Shown here: piece by piece, positions 5,434 through 7,547 of the stretch | Layout of the letters: each line of letters begins with the position of its first letter | How positions within the stretch are numbered: the stretch's first letter is position 1 | NCBI GenBank assembly: GCA_025350285.1 | Contig: JANXYE010000256.1 | Coordinates: 1 to 7,547, forward strand | Origin: Chloroflexota bacterium | GTDB lineage: Bacteria > Chloroflexota > Dehalococcoidia > Tepidiformales > Tepidiformaceae | Length of the DNA stretch: 7,547 nucleotides | Direction of reading: 5' to 3' | Made by a program: the position numbers and the translations under genes | The notes under the pieces: model-generated | Seen by the model: the letters and a program-made list of their open reading frames with translations, nothing else | Database searches by the model: none | Told to the model about the DNA's origin: nothing

Positions 5434-6725
5434 GGTACCAATGTTGCGCCTGAAAGCAGCGTGAGCGCCAACGGCTCCACGGAGTCAACCCGGATGCCCA
5501 CGGGCGCCGTCAGTTTCGCCACGTAAATTCCCGCCCCGGCCGTGGCCCCAGCCAGGGAAATGGTCGCTTTGAAGTCGGCCGGTTTGAGCAGGGCGATCCG
5601 CTCCAGGGGGCCGGATACGTGTACCTGGACCGTATACGTAAGGCCCTCGACACGAAGCCCCACGGGAGCCGATTCGAAGATCGGTGCGACGAAGAACGTC
5701 GCCTGCTGGCAGGCCGCGGCAAGGCCAGTCCCGCAGTCTATAGCCTGGATCTCGACGCGGACCACGGCGGACGGCCGGTCCGTTGAGACATTCGGCGGCC
5801 GGTCAATCTGGCGCGTGACGGTGATGCTCTGGCGGGCGCCGGTAACATCGAGCTTCTCCAGGTTCATCGACCCCCGAAGGCTATCGATAACGGGCTTCTC
5901 CCCCGTTGCGAGCACGACGGGGGGATCGACCGAGATGTTCGTGACGATGTAGCCCGCCGCTGGAGCGCCCGTGATCTGGGGGAACAGGGCGAGCAAGCGC
6001 GGCGAAAAGACCTGGTCGATCTTGAGCGTGGCGCGGGCTCGGGTCTGCGACATCGCGACCTGGAGCACGTTGCCATCCGACGCCCGCGCGACCAGGTCTC
6101 CCTCAACCACGTAGTCAACGTCCCGAGCGTTGGCGAGGTTCACTTCCAGTTCGACCGTCGAGACGCGGTCCACGAGGTCCTTACGTCCACTGACGGTGAC
6201 GGCCCCGGGAGTGACGGTGAACGTCCCGGAGTCGCGAAAGCCGTCTGGCTCGCGGTTGACGCGGCGCAACGTGATAGGGACATCCTTCGTGGAAGCGGCG
6301 ATGACGCTCACGTCGATCGTGGGCGGGACCACCTGGACGACGTTCACACCGCCGCGACGCGACTCCACCTTCACCCGCCGCGTCTGTGTAAGGCGGCCGC
6401 GTTGGATGGCGTCGGCGTCCACATCCACCTCTGCCTTGAAGTCGCTGGCGCGCAGGGTGAGCAGGTCGGACTGGCGCGCATCGACGCGCACGCGGACGGT
6501 CGTGAGGTCTTCGACGGCGTAGCCCTGGGGGACGTTGACCGCGACGACCTGGATGCCCCCGTCTCGCGGCGCGTCGCCCTCAACGCGGGGGTTGTCCAGG
6601 TCCTGGACGGCGAACCACACGCCGAACGAGGCGACGAGGCTAAAGAGTGCGAGCATCCAGTGGTGCACGACGCTCATGAGCCCGGCGACGGTGATGGCGC
6701 CGGCCGTGCGAAGCGCTTCGATCAT
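5430..6725 (-). CDS. cdaR: CdaR/YbbR-domain protein, partner of the diadenylate cyclase
   Basis: The 431-residue protein is the expected partner and regulator of CdaA. It has a short cytoplasmic N-terminus, one membrane anchor (about 22-40, HHWMLALFSLVASFGVWFAV), then an extracytoplasmic region. This region divides into four YbbR-like beta-rich repeats at roughly 45-142, 143-236, 237-330 and 331-431. Repeats end in strands such as PPTIDVSVI, RARATLKI and AVVRVEIQAI, and carry V-T-V-S-G or V-H-V-S-G-type segments (176-180, 368-372). Four repeats is the number found in Firmicute CdaR. The fourth repeat holds the only two cysteines (C331 and C339). The start ATG overlaps the cdaA stop as ATGA; M17 just before the anchor is a possible shorter start. 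In Listeria and Bacillus, CdaR binds CdaA and modulates c-di-AMP output. Sequence divergence from these is high, so the symbol rests on domain architecture and position. Confidence 0.88.
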   Translation of the reverse strand: MIEALRTAGAITVAGLMSVVHHWMLALFSLVASFGVWFAVQDLDNPRVEGDAPRDGGIQVVAVNVPQGYAVEDLTTVRVRVDARQSDLLTLRASDFKAEVDVDADAIQRGRLTQTRRVKVESRRGGVNVVQVVPPTIDVSVIAASTKDVPITLRRVNREPDGFRDSGTFTVTPGAVTVSGRKDLVDRVSTVELEVNLANARDVDYVVEGDLVARASDGNVLQVAMSQTRARATLKIDQVFSPRLLALFPQITGAPAAGYIVTNISVDPPVVLATGEKPVIDSLRGSMNLEKLDVTGARQSITVTRQIDRPPNVSTDRPSAVVRVEIQAIDCGTGLAAACQQATFFVAPIFESAPVGLRVEGLTYTVQVHVSGPLERIALLKPADFKATISLAGATAGAGIYVAKLTAPVGIRVDSVEPLALTLLSGATLVP

Positions 6726-7543
6726 ATCGGCGCCCGCCCGTCCCGGTCTTCGGCCACCCGCGTCGGTGTAGCCCGGTCGTAGAGCATTTCCAGCATCACA
6801 CGCAATCGACGCTCATCAGGTACCGGCAGGAGACGGCCGCCGAGCGCGAGGCTGATCTCGCCCGTCTCTTCGGAAACGACGAGGGAGAATGCGTCGGTCT
6901 GTTCGGTGATGCCGATGGCGGCGCGGTGGCGCGTGCCGAGGTTGCGGTCGAGCGTGGGCAGCTCGGCCGTGAGCGGCAGCAGGCAGCCGGCCGCGACCAC
7001 GCGGTCGTCCCGGAGGACGACGGCCATGTCGTGCATCGGGGAGTTCGGGTAGAAGATGCCGGCCAGCAACTCTGGCGAGATGCGCGCATCGACGCGGATC
7101 CCCGTGCTGATCACGTCCTGGAGGCCGGTTGTGCGCTCGACGACGAAGAGGCCGCCGTGCCGCTCGATCGACATGCGGACGGCCGCTTTCGTCAGCGAAT
7201 CGACGACCTCGGCGTGTTCGGCCCGGTTCCAGCCACGAATTCCGGTGCGGCCAAGCCGGTCCAGTCCGCGGCGCAGTTCGGGCTGAAAGATCACCGCCCC
7301 GGCGACGAGCAGCGCGGGCAACGAATTGCGCACCAGATAGTTCACGACGGTCAGGTTGAAGAGCCGCCCGAGCGTCAGGGCGAGGAGGAAGAGCACGAGC
7401 GCGCCCCGCGCCTGGGTGCTGGCGCGCGTCCCGCTGACTAGCCGCAGGGCGCCGTAAATGGCCGCGGCGATGAGCGCGATGTCCAGTACGGCGTTCGGGC
7501 CGAACTGGTTGAGGATTTCGCGAATGTGCTCTATGTCAGGCAT
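6722..7543 (-). CDS. cdaA: Membrane diadenylate cyclase CdaA (DisA_N domain)
   Basis: CdaA joins two ATP into c-di-AMP at the inner face of the membrane. The 273-residue length equals that of Bacillus CdaA. Three membrane helices (about 18-37, 46-66 and 69-86) are followed by FQPELRRGLDRLGR (86-99), the linker typical of the family. The cyclase domain follows at about 110-257. The ATP-binding GTRHR is intact (203-207), as is SEETGEISLALGG (224-236). The catalytic motif normally written DGA reads D172-M173-A174 in PMHDMAVVL: the aspartate is kept but the glycine is methionine. The ATG at 7543 fits the family start, although only four bases upstream are visible, so its ribosome site and any promoter are off-window. 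The cyclase call is firm; activity should be checked in view of the DMA variant. It heads a run of eight closely packed minus-strand genes. Confidence 0.95.
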   Translation of the reverse strand: MPDIEHIREILNQFGPNAVLDIALIAAAIYGALRLVSGTRASTQARGALVLFLLALTLGRLFNLTVVNYLVRNSLPALLVAGAVIFQPELRRGLDRLGRTGIRGWNRAEHAEVVDSLTKAAVRMSIERHGGLFVVERTTGLQDVISTGIRVDARISPELLAGIFYPNSPMHDMAVVLRDDRVVAAGCLLPLTAELPTLDRNLGTRHRAAIGITEQTDAFSLVVSEETGEISLALGGRLLPVPDERRLRVMLEMLYDRATPTRVAEDRDGRAPI

Positions 7544-7547
7544 TGGG

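Noticed and set aside
1..7547. Mobile element, CRISPR array, tRNA or rRNA, phage or defence system
   Set aside because: No terminal repeats, transposase, integrase, spaced repeats or RNA gene signatures were seen; all sequence is taken up by housekeeping-type genes with even base composition.

Overview
The window is high-GC and fully coding, with no RNA gene, mobile element, CRISPR array or long non-coding stretch. Gene content and motif variants suggest a Chloroflexota (Chloroflexi)-type bacterium: an F420-type luciferase-like oxidoreductase, a GpsA with a T in place of the second glycine of its dinucleotide loop, a PlsY with SGKTGTTN in place of SGNxGATN, and a cdaA-cdaR pair without the glmM that follows it in Firmicutes. 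This assignment is an inference from family knowledge; no search was run.

Layout: eight genes run right to left on the minus strand, from 7543 down to 445. In transcription order they are cdaA (membrane diadenylate cyclase), cdaR/ybbR (its extracytoplasmic partner with four YbbR repeats), der (tandem-GTPase ribosome assembly factor), plsY and gpsA (the start of glycerophospholipid synthesis), a HEAT-repeat protein, a Nudix hydrolase and a GNAT acetyltransferase. Five of the seven junctions are 4-base ATGA or GTGA stop/start overlaps. One (plsY-gpsA) is a 1-base gap and one (gpsA-HEAT) is a 29-base gap. This looks like one tightly coupled operon whose promoter lies beyond the right edge. A possible internal promoter, perhaps leaderless, sits in the 29-base gap. 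The only plus-strand gene is the C-terminal half of a luciferase-like oxidoreductase entering from the left. Its stop codon interlocks with that of the GNAT gene.

How the genes may work together: CdaA and CdaR make and control c-di-AMP at the membrane, a messenger tied to turgor and envelope homeostasis in other bacteria. GpsA makes sn-glycerol-3-phosphate and PlsY acylates it to lysophosphatidate. Der serves 50S assembly. The operon therefore places c-di-AMP signalling, membrane lipid initiation and ribosome assembly in one transcriptional unit. The roles of the HEAT, Nudix and GNAT genes are not known from sequence.

I see no convincing new system. The points most worth a second look are the DGA-to-DMA change in the CdaA catalytic motif, the link between the c-di-AMP pair and der-plsY-gpsA, the NKxD-to-TKVD change in the first GTPase domain of Der, a cysteine pair in the last YbbR repeat, a perfect small hairpin directly before the gpsA start, and the possible leaderless promoter of the HEAT gene.
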